From an uncultured Endozoicomonas sp. (lineage in GTDB: Bacteria; Pseudomonadota; Gammaproteobacteria; Pseudomonadales; Endozoicomonadaceae), in the NCBI RefSeq assembly GCF_947495845.1, contig NZ_CANMAO010000001.1:310001-374000 (forward strand): a stretch of 64,000 bases of DNA, in the 5' to 3' direction. Below are positions 48,601 to 55,653 of this stretch, piece by piece. A model generated the notes under the pieces. It ran no database searches and was not told where the DNA came from. It saw nothing but the letters and a program-made list of their open reading frames with translations. The first letter of the stretch is position 1; the number at the start of each line of letters is the position of its first letter. Position numbers and translations under genes: made by a program.

Positions 48601-48906
48601 GAAACTGAAGATGTTGCTGCAATCAGTGAGAAAAATACCATAGAGCTAAAAGCGCTCAATGATGCTGAGCTTGAGGCTTCGGTTAATGAAAAGAAAGCCA
48701 AGCACATTGATCGGCCTAGAAGTCTGGCAGAACGTATCGGTGATCGAAGTAAGGTTTTATCGAAGCTAAGGGATTTGCGATCAAAAAATAGGGATATGTT
48801 CCATGAGATTACCGGTGTAATAAGTCTGGTAAATACCAAAATTGATATTCCAGCATCTACCCAGATGAAAATCGATGCCCTTTATCGCAAGGCAAGGATC
48901 ATTTAA
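45694..48906 (+). CDS. large coiled-coil protein with internal duplication, probable effector or structural protein
   Basis: This is a 1070-residue AT-rich orphan without a signal peptide or membrane helix. GAGGA lies six bases before ATG 45694. Residues 1-130 are Ser/Thr/Lys-rich and probably disordered, with KRSASLGS at 85-92. A block at 132-275 is repeated at 389-530: FSREVFADDVGSTLIQL against FSQKTFADEIENSLIEL, and LDQILSVYERKKASV against LDRILSGYKTKKNEV. Both are charged coiled coils. The linker (280-388) is basic and polar. The rest (530-1070) is mostly helical and unrecognised. It lies 112 bp upstream of the formin-like gene in the same AT-rich stretch, and I infer that the two are functionally linked. 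No domain name can be given. Confidence 0.6.
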   Translation: MKTNNDSVKVAGVEKHSFLESAGKLVGSLKTTAVNGGVRTVQNMIISAKKKLPFSDKSEYSKNNLGKRTTSQLDADLQDTNSSIKRSASLGSINSVESDTSDYFSSTSSMSGSQEHLERLSVVEGSDPGTAFSREVFADDVGSTLIQLRDREATIDDKLNDIEESVESIFSHYRVNKDQLLENKKLLASLRGDLDQILSVYERKKASVQNLLEDLKSEEFSKNDLDDVTTTLDVIGSEIKQFLKSKEEFIADIEKLEKKIDDKVETLNTVEKKQKSSKVTQPFQNEDSVLDELLPAFQSGAKRKNRGREASRKEKGLSGANNKPRISRYQKNQMLTRERAGNLFEQECEELVFPGSDKNKIDLPAVSADKSSSDSASNQVQKTGGETDFSQKTFADEIENSLIELKRREEDLNQKFDDLDDNIEKLLKNKAATEADFLNQSEIAEQIASDLDRILSGYKTKKNEVEALYQDLARTNIAPSVLANVDRTILVIEGMICEFSSERDNSLECLKNTRSQIQAGITGVERRKNESVLFDLTYYTTRIELEVGGLTKKKLAVDSAVRLQANKNYSDVSAVTGLVKEMDALKVKYSEVREKVSSKLKALEDIAASSANDKFLQKRADRAVHLFSITAKELQSTINSRNNLLMGSINLLEKKKEEQIKLKNREMLARLDGVEDIIDVAFDEKHGSLFKNLEPVIKSIAIKKIDELSKILPEDFQGGIIKEGISRVKTSLDTLSDKPFRVDSESESRFGNPLQKSIINDLLIAKTESFIFDLIGAWNKLGVSAAKKFDKSPSDPALKQIIGIVLKGQSDPEFARCTGLKETLDNVEKSILKEYQNISRFHAYKPFTSGDLFGKKASVIADSIDKSLEKLDDYDEVVLGRKLYKTSQDKYSETIANVFNMSARNALDKLSDIESKHILNRAFCEKVSEVRTAIYNDYFASRIATNIAEKVKSVFFLARKLETEKLNQDETEDVAAISEKNTIELKALNDAELEASVNEKKAKHIDRPRSLAERIGDRSKVLSKLRDLRSKNRDMFHEITGVISLVNTKIDIPASTQMKIDALYRKARII
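46087..46518 (+). repeat. internal protein repeat, copy 1 (residues 132-275)
   Basis: Coiled-coil block beginning FSREVFADD. It aligns with the second block at 46858 over about 140 residues, best in the first 40 and around the LDQILS motif. Confidence 0.75.
46858..47283 (+). repeat. internal protein repeat, copy 2 (residues 389-530)
   Basis: Coiled-coil block beginning FSQKTFADE, homologous to copy 1 and diverged at the DNA level, which points to an old duplication. Confidence 0.75.
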
Positions 48907-48907
48907 T

Positions 48908-48931
48908 GGCTCTACTTTAGTGAGCCGTTTT
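48908..48931 (+). terminator. hairpin between the coiled-coil and formin-like genes
   Basis: GGCTC and GAGCC with an inner ACT/AGT pair form a hairpin followed by GTTTT. It starts two bases after the stop codon. It may terminate or only attenuate. Confidence 0.45.
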
Positions 48932-48949
48932 GAAAGAGTCGTCATTAAA

Positions 48950-48976
48950 TTGACATAGTGGCTATCAGCTTACGAT
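48950..48976 (+). promoter_or_regulatory. candidate sigma-70 promoter of the formin-like gene
   Basis: A perfect -35 TTGACA (48950-48955) is followed after 15 bp by TACGAT (48971-48976). The spacing is short of the 17-bp optimum, so confidence is limited. It lies about 45 bp before the start codon. Confidence 0.4.
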
Positions 48977-49018
48977 GACTGCTTTAATTAGGATAGGAAT
49001 AAAACTAGGAAGCATGAG

Positions 49019-50797
49019 ATGGATCCTCTCAACGGAAACTCAAAAAAGAATGTTCCGCCTTTGTCTGCTCAAAACGATGATGCTGGTGAAGGTGTAGATA
49101 GCGCTCAAAAGAATGGAGTCAAGTACTCCAAGCATGATCCTTCTAGTACACAAATCCCTAAGGACGATCAGAGCGAGCCAAAGTCTCAAAGAAGGCGAAA
49201 TATTCGCCGAAGAGGAGGTGCAGAAGAGAAGGTTAGAGAAATGCTTGACTTCTTAAAACCAGGTGGAGGGTCTAATGTAAGTGAGAAGCAACCATCTCAA
49301 GAATCTCAAGATTCTCAAAGCTCGGTTATGATTCAGGAGAAAATATCGTCAGAATTGAGAGCTCCAGCTTCTGCTGTTTCTGATCAGTTAAAGAATGAAG
49401 TTCAAAATGGAGCTGATACGAGCCCGGATAGTACAGATATGCCCGCTAAACCGAGCTCTGTAGCACCTCCGCCTCCACCTCCACCTCCACCTCCACCTCC
49501 ACCTCCACCTCCACCTCCACCTCAGAAGGCAGGAGCGTTAGCATCAGGTTCTATTCCTCCTCCTCCCCCAGTACCGGGAACTCCAATGGCAAATCCTGCT
49601 TTAGCGATTAAGAAGCAGGGAGAAAAGATTCCTTATGCTGGGCCAGCGGGCTGTAAGATAGGAAGTATTAACTGGAAAAAAGCTGGAATAGATCCCAATA
49701 AGCCAAATGTATTTTCAAACGCTGACTATATGGATCTATACAAAAAAGTTGATCTGTCACTCTTTTATAGTGAGTTTTCTGTGCCGATAGTTGAATCAAA
49801 AAAGAAACCTGATAAACCAAATTCTGTTGAAAATAAATCCGTTATCGATAGTCGGCGGCATCAAAATATTTTAATTACGTTGAAGAAGGTTCTATCATCC
49901 AATGTAAGTGCTGAACAATTAATTAAGGCGATTAATGAAGTTGATTTGACTGTAATGAATCAAGAGCGATCTGAGTCATTTTTGAAAAACCTGATACCGA
50001 GTTCTGAGGAAATTGAAGCTATTAATGAAAAAATGAAGAATGAGCTTAAGCTTAATGATGTTGAAGCATTTTTTTATAATTGTTCTCAAATTAGCAGGTT
50101 TTCAGAGAAAATTAAGCTGATTAATGATGTGTGGTATGTTAAATCGGAAGCTGGGTCACTCAGGAATGAGATCGTAGCCGTGGTTGATGCTCTCGAATCT
50201 CTGAATGGCAGTCGTGAAATATCCAGGCTTTTTGAGTGTTTTCTGATGCTTGGAAATGTCGCTAATAGCGAAGGTTATGCGGGTGGTGCAGTTGCAATTA
50301 AGTTATCATCGATTAATGAGCTTTTGAATGCTAAATCTGCAAAGAGTAACACAACCTTTATGGATGTTGTTTATCATATGGTTGAAAATAATGCTGTTTT
50401 CAAAGGGGTAGGAGATTTCCGAAAAGATTTAGTGAAAATAGATGATGCACTGAAGGTTAAAGAATTTGCAGATAAAGATAAAAAAAATGAAGCTGAGCCA
50501 AGAACAGGGTTGGAACTAAGGAGAAAGGCTTGTAAGGACGCTCTGAGTAATATAAAAAGTGAGATCGAATCTGGTAATAATAACCTTGATCTCCAAAAAA
50601 CTCTTGATGAAATTACCCCTTTTGTGGAACTTACGGAAAAACGGTATGAAAAAATGCTGGAACTCAAGAAGAGAGTTATGGATCAATTTTGTTTAGATGT
50701 AGGGTCGCTTACTGATATATTTCATCCATTTCTTAAAATTAAAAAAGAATATGATCTCTCTGAGAAGAAAGCAGGTTTAAATAAGCGCAGGAGATAA
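49019..50797 (+). CDS. bacterial formin: FH1-like polyproline plus FH2 actin-assembly domain
   Basis: This is a 592-residue protein; ATG 49019 has AGGAAG at good spacing. Residues 1-140 are polar and disordered with a basic patch (RRRNIRRRGG, 58-67). FH1-like: 19 consecutive prolines at 150-168, then IPPPPPVPGTP (179-189), suited to bind profilin. The FH2 domain spans about 205-592. The lasso is INWKK (W219). RRHQNILITL (279-288) aligns with mDia1 TAQNLSIFL, with I286 at the position of the actin-contacting Ile845. KNLIPSSEEIEAI, ISRFSEKIKLI and LMLGNVANSEGYAGGAVAIKLSSI (GNxxN at 412-416) followed by LLNAKSAKSNTTFMDVV are the canonical FH2 core blocks. The tail ends in a basic helix. No GBD/DID/DAD autoinhibitory domains, signal peptide or membrane helix. 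FH2 proteins nucleate and elongate actin, and bacteria lack their substrate, so I infer a host-delivered effector. Actin activity is not shown by sequence alone. Confidence 0.88.
   Translation: MDPLNGNSKKNVPPLSAQNDDAGEGVDSAQKNGVKYSKHDPSSTQIPKDDQSEPKSQRRRNIRRRGGAEEKVREMLDFLKPGGGSNVSEKQPSQESQDSQSSVMIQEKISSELRAPASAVSDQLKNEVQNGADTSPDSTDMPAKPSSVAPPPPPPPPPPPPPPPPPPPQKAGALASGSIPPPPPVPGTPMANPALAIKKQGEKIPYAGPAGCKIGSINWKKAGIDPNKPNVFSNADYMDLYKKVDLSLFYSEFSVPIVESKKKPDKPNSVENKSVIDSRRHQNILITLKKVLSSNVSAEQLIKAINEVDLTVMNQERSESFLKNLIPSSEEIEAINEKMKNELKLNDVEAFFYNCSQISRFSEKIKLINDVWYVKSEAGSLRNEIVAVVDALESLNGSREISRLFECFLMLGNVANSEGYAGGAVAIKLSSINELLNAKSAKSNTTFMDVVYHMVENNAVFKGVGDFRKDLVKIDDALKVKEFADKDKKNEAEPRTGLELRRKACKDALSNIKSEIESGNNNLDLQKTLDEITPFVELTEKRYEKMLELKKRVMDQFCLDVGSLTDIFHPFLKIKKEYDLSEKKAGLNKRRR
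49466..49522 (+). repeat. hexanucleotide tract encoding the polyproline segment
   Basis: CCTCCG is followed by eight uninterrupted CCTCCA units and a final CCT, 57 bp in all, encoding 19 prolines. Unit gain or loss changes length by two prolines and keeps the frame. Confidence 0.9.
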
Positions 50798-50849
50798 ATG
50801 GTCGCCTTTCCTTCATTTAACATCTTCAAAATGGATTTTTTCTATTAAT

Positions 50850-50886
50850 ACGGGCGTATAGAATTTACGTCCGTCGCATTTTTTAA
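50850..50886 (+). terminator. intrinsic terminator after the formin-like gene
   Basis: ACGGGCGTA and TACGTCCGT pair with one G-T wobble and a seven-base loop, followed by CGCATTTTTTAAC. It lies 52 bp after the stop and separates this gene from the ipd operon. Confidence 0.6.
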
Positions 50887-51063
50887 CTTCTGATCAATAA
50901 ATCCGCTCATAAAACACTTCTATTTCTGCGTTAGTCCCCTTGGACGATGATAGGCAAGGCCTGAGTCGCTTAAATGAAATCAATATATTGGTTGTTGATG
51001 AACTGTGCTTCAGTTGAGGCATTTTAAAACGACCAACTGTGCAGACTAAAAAGGTGTCGGATC

Positions 51064-51939
51064 ATGGACAAACGCATGACCACTGCAGATATAGTTGCCG
51101 AGCTGCAGGACGGTATGACCATCGGTATTGGTGGCTGGGGCCCACGTCGTAAGCCTATGGCGTTGATCCGTGAGATTCTTCGCTCTGACTTGAAAGATCT
51201 AACCATCGTCGCTTACGGTGGTGCTGATGTCGGTATGCTCTGTGCGGCCGGTAAAGTAAAGAAAGTTGTTTTTGCCTTTGTCTCTCTCGATTTTATTCCT
51301 CTTGAGCCTTATTTTCGTCAGGCTCGCCAGCAGGGCAGTATCGACGTGATGGAAGTGGATGAAGGCATGATGCTGCTTGGCCTTCGTGCTGCCGCGTGGG
51401 GATGTCCTTATATCCCGACCCGTATTGGTCTGGGAACCGACGTTATCCGTAACAACCCAGACATCAAAGTGATTGATAGCCCCTATGATGAAAAAGAATG
51501 GGTTGCCATGCCGGCACTGAATCTGGACGTTTCACTGTTGCATGTGGATCGTGCTGATGAGCGCGGAGTTTGTCAGATCAAAGGTTCTGATCATTATATG
51601 GATGACTGGTTTGCCCGGGCCGCAAAGAAGACCTTTGTCACCTGTGATGAACTGGTGGATTCCGATTACTTCAATAACCCGGAAGAATCCCGCTACGTAT
51701 TCTGGGAGCGTTCGATGACATCTGGCGTGTGTTTGCAGCCTGGTGGTGCACACCCGACTTCCTGCGCTCCTCTCTACGGATTTGATGTATCTCATTTCAA
51801 AACCTACAACACTTCGGTAAAAGACGGTGGTTTTGCATCGTACTTTGAGCAGTTCATTAAAGACAGCAGCGAAGAAGACTACCAGGCCAAGGTGGGTGGA
51901 TTGGAAGTCATTAAACATCTGCCGTTGCCGGTTTATTAA
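51064..51939 (+). CDS. ipdA: IpdA, steroid ring-cleaving CoA-transferase-like hydrolase alpha subunit
   Basis: This 291-residue protein is of the class I CoA-transferase fold. In Mycobacterium and Comamonas, IpdAB (ScdL1L2) opens the last steroid ring of COCHEA-CoA. The N-terminal block GMTIGIGGWGPRRKPMALIR followed by ILRSDLKDLTIVAYGG matches IpdA as I recall it (WGSRRKPMAFVRAILRSD), and so do LCAAGKVKKV and MDEGM-type VDEGMMLLGL. General acetate/acetoacetate CoA-transferases do not carry GWGxRRKPM. It starts at ATG 51064 and leads a co-directional nine-gene operon. ipdB follows after 21 bp. Confidence 0.82.
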   Translation: MDKRMTTADIVAELQDGMTIGIGGWGPRRKPMALIREILRSDLKDLTIVAYGGADVGMLCAAGKVKKVVFAFVSLDFIPLEPYFRQARQQGSIDVMEVDEGMMLLGLRAAAWGCPYIPTRIGLGTDVIRNNPDIKVIDSPYDEKEWVAMPALNLDVSLLHVDRADERGVCQIKGSDHYMDDWFARAAKKTFVTCDELVDSDYFNNPEESRYVFWERSMTSGVCLQPGGAHPTSCAPLYGFDVSHFKTYNTSVKDGGFASYFEQFIKDSSEEDYQAKVGGLEVIKHLPLPVY

Positions 51940-51960
51940 GGTTAATTCATTGGAGTACTG

Positions 51961-52788
51961 ATGATGACTCACGATTTGTCTCAAGAGAGCACCGCTGAAG
52001 AATACACACTGGCAGAACTAATGATTTGTGCCGGTGCTGAAGCTTTTCGAAACGATGGCGAAGTTCTGGCCACCGGCATTGGTTTGATTCCACGTCTGGC
52101 GGCAAGCCTAGCCATGAAAACCTTCAATACCGACCTGATGATGACGGACTCAGAGGCCTGGTTGTTGTCTGAACCGAACCCGGTTGGCAACAGGGAAGAC
52201 GGCTTCGTACAGAAGAACGAAACCTGGATGGGCTTCTCCCGAATTTTTGACAATGTGTGGAGCAGTAAGCGCCACGCCATGGTCGGCCCAACCCAGATTG
52301 ACCGTTTTGGTCAGGCGAATATTTCAGCCCTTGGCGGCACTTATGAACAACCAAAGGTTCAGATGTTAGGCGTTCGAGGTTTTCCGGGTAACTCGATCAG
52401 CCACGCCAACAGCTTTTTTGTACCAAGCCATAACACCCGCGTGTTTGTGGATGGCGAATGTGATGTTGTTGCCTCCATTGGCTACAACCCGGAACGGCTG
52501 CCAAAAGGTTACACGCTGGATGAGGTGGATATACGTCTGGTGATTACTGATTTGTGCGTCATGGATTGGAATGGCCCGGATCATCAACTTCGTCTGGTCA
52601 GCGTTCATCCGGGCGTTACCGTTGAACAGGTTCTGAAAAACACCGGTTTTGAAGTGTTTGTCGAAGGCGATGTGCCTGTCACTGCGGCTCCGACAGAGGT
52701 GCAACTTGAGGTGATTCGTGAGTTGGATCCTCATAACCTTCGCTCAAAACAATTGAAGGATAATCCGCCGGGTGATCGTCGCCTTTAG
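51961..52788 (+). CDS. ipdB: IpdB, steroid ring-cleaving hydrolase beta subunit
   Basis: This 275-residue protein is the beta partner of IpdA. Family blocks are LMMTDSEAWLLSEP, MVGPTQIDRFGQANISALG, GVRGFPGNSISHANSF, and LVSVHPGVTVEQV. The last two are shared with mycobacterial IpdB (GVRGSPGNTINHA, SLHPGVT). Together with IpdA it forms the heterotetrameric hydrolase. GGAG lies upstream of tandem ATGs (51961 and 51964). Its adjacency to ipdA and to ipdC and echA20 further on strengthens the assignment. Confidence 0.82.
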   Translation: MMTHDLSQESTAEEYTLAELMICAGAEAFRNDGEVLATGIGLIPRLAASLAMKTFNTDLMMTDSEAWLLSEPNPVGNREDGFVQKNETWMGFSRIFDNVWSSKRHAMVGPTQIDRFGQANISALGGTYEQPKVQMLGVRGFPGNSISHANSFFVPSHNTRVFVDGECDVVASIGYNPERLPKGYTLDEVDIRLVITDLCVMDWNGPDHQLRLVSVHPGVTVEQVLKNTGFEVFVEGDVPVTAAPTEVQLEVIRELDPHNLRSKQLKDNPPGDRRL

Positions 52789-52844
52789 TCATAGGGTTTT
52801 GTAATTAAACATGCTCATAAAAAGAATAAGATGGAAGCCTGACG

Positions 52845-53735
52845 ATGACAGATAACTCAGATAAGACGGAAAACCAGGAGGTCGTACTCTACGAGGTTCG
52901 TGATGGTGTTGCCATCGTCACTATGAACCGGCCTGAGTACAACAATGCGCAAAACTCAAAAATGACCTATGCGCTGGACGACGCCTTTCGTCGAGCCAGC
53001 AGTGATGACGACGTTAAGGTGATTGTGCTGGCAGGTGCTGGCAAACACTTCTCTGCCGGGCATGACATTGGTACACCGGGTCGTGACGTTGATCAAACCT
53101 TTGATCGAGCCAGCCTCTGGTATGATCACACCAATAAACCCGGCGGTGAATTCCTCTATGCCCGCGAGCAGGAAGTCTATCTCGGCATGTGCCGTCGCTG
53201 GCGTGACATTCCCAAACCAACCATCGCTATGGTGCAGGGTGCCTGTATAGCTGGTGGTCTGATGTTGGCCTGGGTGTGTGATCTGATTATTGCTTCCGAT
53301 GATTCTTTTTATGCAGACCCTGTCGTAAGAATGGGCATTCCCGGCGTTGAATACTTTGCCCACGCCCATGAGCTGAACCCAAGAATTGCCAAAGAATTTC
53401 TGTTTTTGGGGGAACGTATGCCGGCTGAGCGTGCCTATCAAATGGGGATGTTAAATAGAATCGTCAGCAGAAATGAACTAGAAGAACAGACGTTGGCGAT
53501 TGCTGGCCGTATCGCCAAAATGCCTCGCCTTGGTTTGCAGCTGACCAAACAGGCGGTGAATAACGCTGAAGATTTAATGGGCAAACGAACCACCATGGAT
53601 ATGGTGTTTGGTTTGCATCATTTTGCCCACTCTCACAATGATCTGGTGTCCGGTGATCGTCTGGCCGGGTTTGATGGTAAATCCATGGCTGAGTCTCAAC
53701 GTCAGTCGTCGGATAAAGAAAAGGCGGAAGCATAA
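52845..53735 (+). CDS. enoyl-CoA hydratase/isomerase (crotonase family)
   Basis: This is a 296-residue crotonase. The oxyanion-hole segments are GKHFSAGHDIGTP and GACIAGGLMLAWVCDLIIASDD. MGKRTTMDMVFGLHHFAHSHN near the C-terminus marks a subgroup I associate with actinobacterial and steroid-degrader EchA proteins. The catalytic glutamates of true hydratases are not obvious at the usual positions (PVVRMGIPGVEYF), so isomerase or hydrolase activity is possible. It sits between ipdB and ipdC, and its last base overlaps the ipdC start, implying coupled translation. Substrate inferred to be a steroid-ring CoA intermediate. Confidence 0.8.
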   Translation: MTDNSDKTENQEVVLYEVRDGVAIVTMNRPEYNNAQNSKMTYALDDAFRRASSDDDVKVIVLAGAGKHFSAGHDIGTPGRDVDQTFDRASLWYDHTNKPGGEFLYAREQEVYLGMCRRWRDIPKPTIAMVQGACIAGGLMLAWVCDLIIASDDSFYADPVVRMGIPGVEYFAHAHELNPRIAKEFLFLGERMPAERAYQMGMLNRIVSRNELEEQTLAIAGRIAKMPRLGLQLTKQAVNNAEDLMGKRTTMDMVFGLHHFAHSHNDLVSGDRLAGFDGKSMAESQRQSSDKEKAEA

Positions 53736-54838
53736 TGAAAACCCGTCTTACTGAACTGTTAGGTTGTGAATATCCGATTATCCAGACCGCCATGGGGTGG
53801 GTCGCCGACCCGAAACTGGTAGCCGCAACCTGTAATGCCGGTGGCTTTGGCTTTCTGGCCGGTGCTACCATTCCTCCGGAAGAGATGGAAGCCACCATTC
53901 TTGAAACCAAAAAACTGACGGATAAGCCTTTTGGTGTGAACTTCCATATGTATCAGACCAATGCTGCAGAGATTGTGGCTATGGTGGTGCGTCATGGTGT
54001 GAAGGCTGTCAGTTACAGTCGGTCACCTGGTAAGAAAATGATCAGCCAGCTCAAAGCAGCGGGTGTCGTTTGTATCCCAACCGTTGGTGCGCTGAAACAT
54101 GCGATCAAAGCCGTAGAAATGGGCGCAGATGCTGTCACGGTTCAGGGCGGTGAGGGCGGTGGTCATACCGGCTCTATTCCTACCTCCATTCTGCTACCCC
54201 AAGTTGTTGAGGCTCTGGATGTTCCTGTAGTGGCTGCTGGTGGTTTTAAAGACGGCAAAGGTCTTATATCCGCCCTGGCCTATGGCGCAGAAGGTATTGC
54301 TATGGGTACCCGTTTTTTGATGACAAAAAACAGCCCAGTGCCCGAAGCCACGCTTGACCGGTATGTGGGCACCAACAATCCCGGCAGCATCATTGTCAGT
54401 AAAGCGATTGATGGTATGCCTCAGCGGATGATTACCAATGAGTTTCTGACAGAACTGGAAAAAGCGGGGCGTTTGAAGAAATTGATGCTCGCCATCAGCA
54501 ATGGACTGGCCTTCCGAAAATACACCGGTATGTCATTGGTGAGCATGCTGAAAACGGCACTAAAAATGCGCGGTGACGGTGAGATGACCGCAGCTCAGAC
54601 CATTATGGCCGCCAATGCGCCCATGGTGATTCAAAAAGCCATGGTGGATGGTAAACCCGGTGAGGGTGTTCTACCTGCGGGCCAGATAGCCGGTGCCATC
54701 GATAGCCTGCTGAGCTGTGAAGAACTGATTCAGGAAATCATGCAGGAAGCCAATCAGCAGTTGCATCGTCTCAGTCAATTGACGGCGAACTCTCCAGCTC
54801 AAAAAGTCGCTGAAGTGGATACGCCTGTCGCTGTCTAA
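53735..54838 (+). CDS. ipdC: IpdC-like flavin oxidoreductase (nitronate monooxygenase family)
   Basis: This is a 367-residue TIM-barrel FMN enzyme. MGWVADPKLVAATCNAGGFGFL and the nucleotide-binding VQGGEGGGHTGS and VVAAGGFKDGKGL are family motifs. C-terminal GVLPAGQIAGAIDSLLSCEELI matches mycobacterial IpdC (Rv3553: GVLASGQVAGILDDLPSCKELI), which acts with IpdAB in HIP degradation. A generic 2-nitropropane dioxygenase role is less likely given the operon. It starts on the final base of the preceding gene's stop (TAATG). Confidence 0.82.
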   Translation: MKTRLTELLGCEYPIIQTAMGWVADPKLVAATCNAGGFGFLAGATIPPEEMEATILETKKLTDKPFGVNFHMYQTNAAEIVAMVVRHGVKAVSYSRSPGKKMISQLKAAGVVCIPTVGALKHAIKAVEMGADAVTVQGGEGGGHTGSIPTSILLPQVVEALDVPVVAAGGFKDGKGLISALAYGAEGIAMGTRFLMTKNSPVPEATLDRYVGTNNPGSIIVSKAIDGMPQRMITNEFLTELEKAGRLKKLMLAISNGLAFRKYTGMSLVSMLKTALKMRGDGEMTAAQTIMAANAPMVIQKAMVDGKPGEGVLPAGQIAGAIDSLLSCEELIQEIMQEANQQLHRLSQLTANSPAQKVAEVDTPVAV

Positions 54839-54860
54839 CGTCATCTAAGGAATAACAATA

Positions 54861-55652
54861 ATGAGTAAACCGTTCAATGTGACCATTCAGCAGGGCATTG
54901 CCGAATTGGTGTTTGATCACCCGCCGGTGAACGCCTTTACCAGCCAGGGTTGGGCGGATATCGCCAGTGAAATTAAAGCTCTGGGTAAGAACGAAGATGT
55001 TCGTGTGATTATTATTGCCGCCAATGGCCGTGGTTTCTGTGCCGGTGTGGATATCAAAGAGCTGGCAGGCGACGGCAGCCTGATCGTCAAGGTTAACAAA
55101 GGTAATTACGACACCTTTGAAACGATTCATCTGAACCCTAAACCAGTCATCGTCGCTGTTCATGGGTTTGTACTTGGTGGTGGTATCGGTATTTCCGGTG
55201 CTGCGGACATTATTGTCGCTTCTGACTGTGCCCGTTTTGGTGTGCCGGAAGTGGATCGCGGTGCCATGGGCGGCGGTGCTCACCTGCAGAGAATGTTTCC
55301 GGTGCAGAAAGTGCGTCATATGTACTTCACTGGCGACATGATTGATGCGCAGGAAGCCTACCGACTGGGAGCAGTTGAGCGAGTGGTTCCCCGTGACCAG
55401 CTTCTGGATACTGCCAGAGAAATCGCGACAAAGATCGCTGCAAAAAGTCCAAAGATGATCAAGCTGGCGAAGGAAGCGCTCACCGGTATTGAAGATGGCA
55501 GTCTGGAAGCCAAATACCGCTGGGAACAGGGTTTTACTTTAGAAGCCTATACATCTCCTGATTCCCAGGAAGCCAGAGATTCGTTCGTGGACAAGCGGGA
55601 TGCGTCGTTTTCCCCGGAGCAACAAAAACAAGCAGCAGGGTCGGAGGCGTAA
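54861..55652 (+). CDS. echA20: EchA20-type ring-opening crotonase hydrolase
   Basis: This 263-residue crotonase resembles mycobacterial EchA20 (ScdY in Comamonas), which hydrolyses the cyclopentanone ring of HIEC-CoA just before IpdAB acts. Shared features are DHPPVNAFTSQGW (YPPVNAIPSKAW), GFCAGVDIKE, GFVLGGGIGISGAADIIVASD, GVPEVDRGAMGG and KYRWEQGFTLE near the C-terminus. The adjacency to ipdABC reproduces the mycobacterial echA20-ipdABC cluster. The stop lies one base before the next gene's ATG. Confidence 0.78.
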   Translation: MSKPFNVTIQQGIAELVFDHPPVNAFTSQGWADIASEIKALGKNEDVRVIIIAANGRGFCAGVDIKELAGDGSLIVKVNKGNYDTFETIHLNPKPVIVAVHGFVLGGGIGISGAADIIVASDCARFGVPEVDRGAMGGGAHLQRMFPVQKVRHMYFTGDMIDAQEAYRLGAVERVVPRDQLLDTAREIATKIAAKSPKMIKLAKEALTGIEDGSLEAKYRWEQGFTLEAYTSPDSQEARDSFVDKRDASFSPEQQKQAAGSEA

Positions 55653-55653
55653 G

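Noticed and set aside
51001-51042. Direct repeat AACTGTGC upstream of ipdA
   Set aside because: An eight-base repeat with 34-bp spacing is not enough evidence for a regulator site. I also could not match it to a KstR2-type palindrome.
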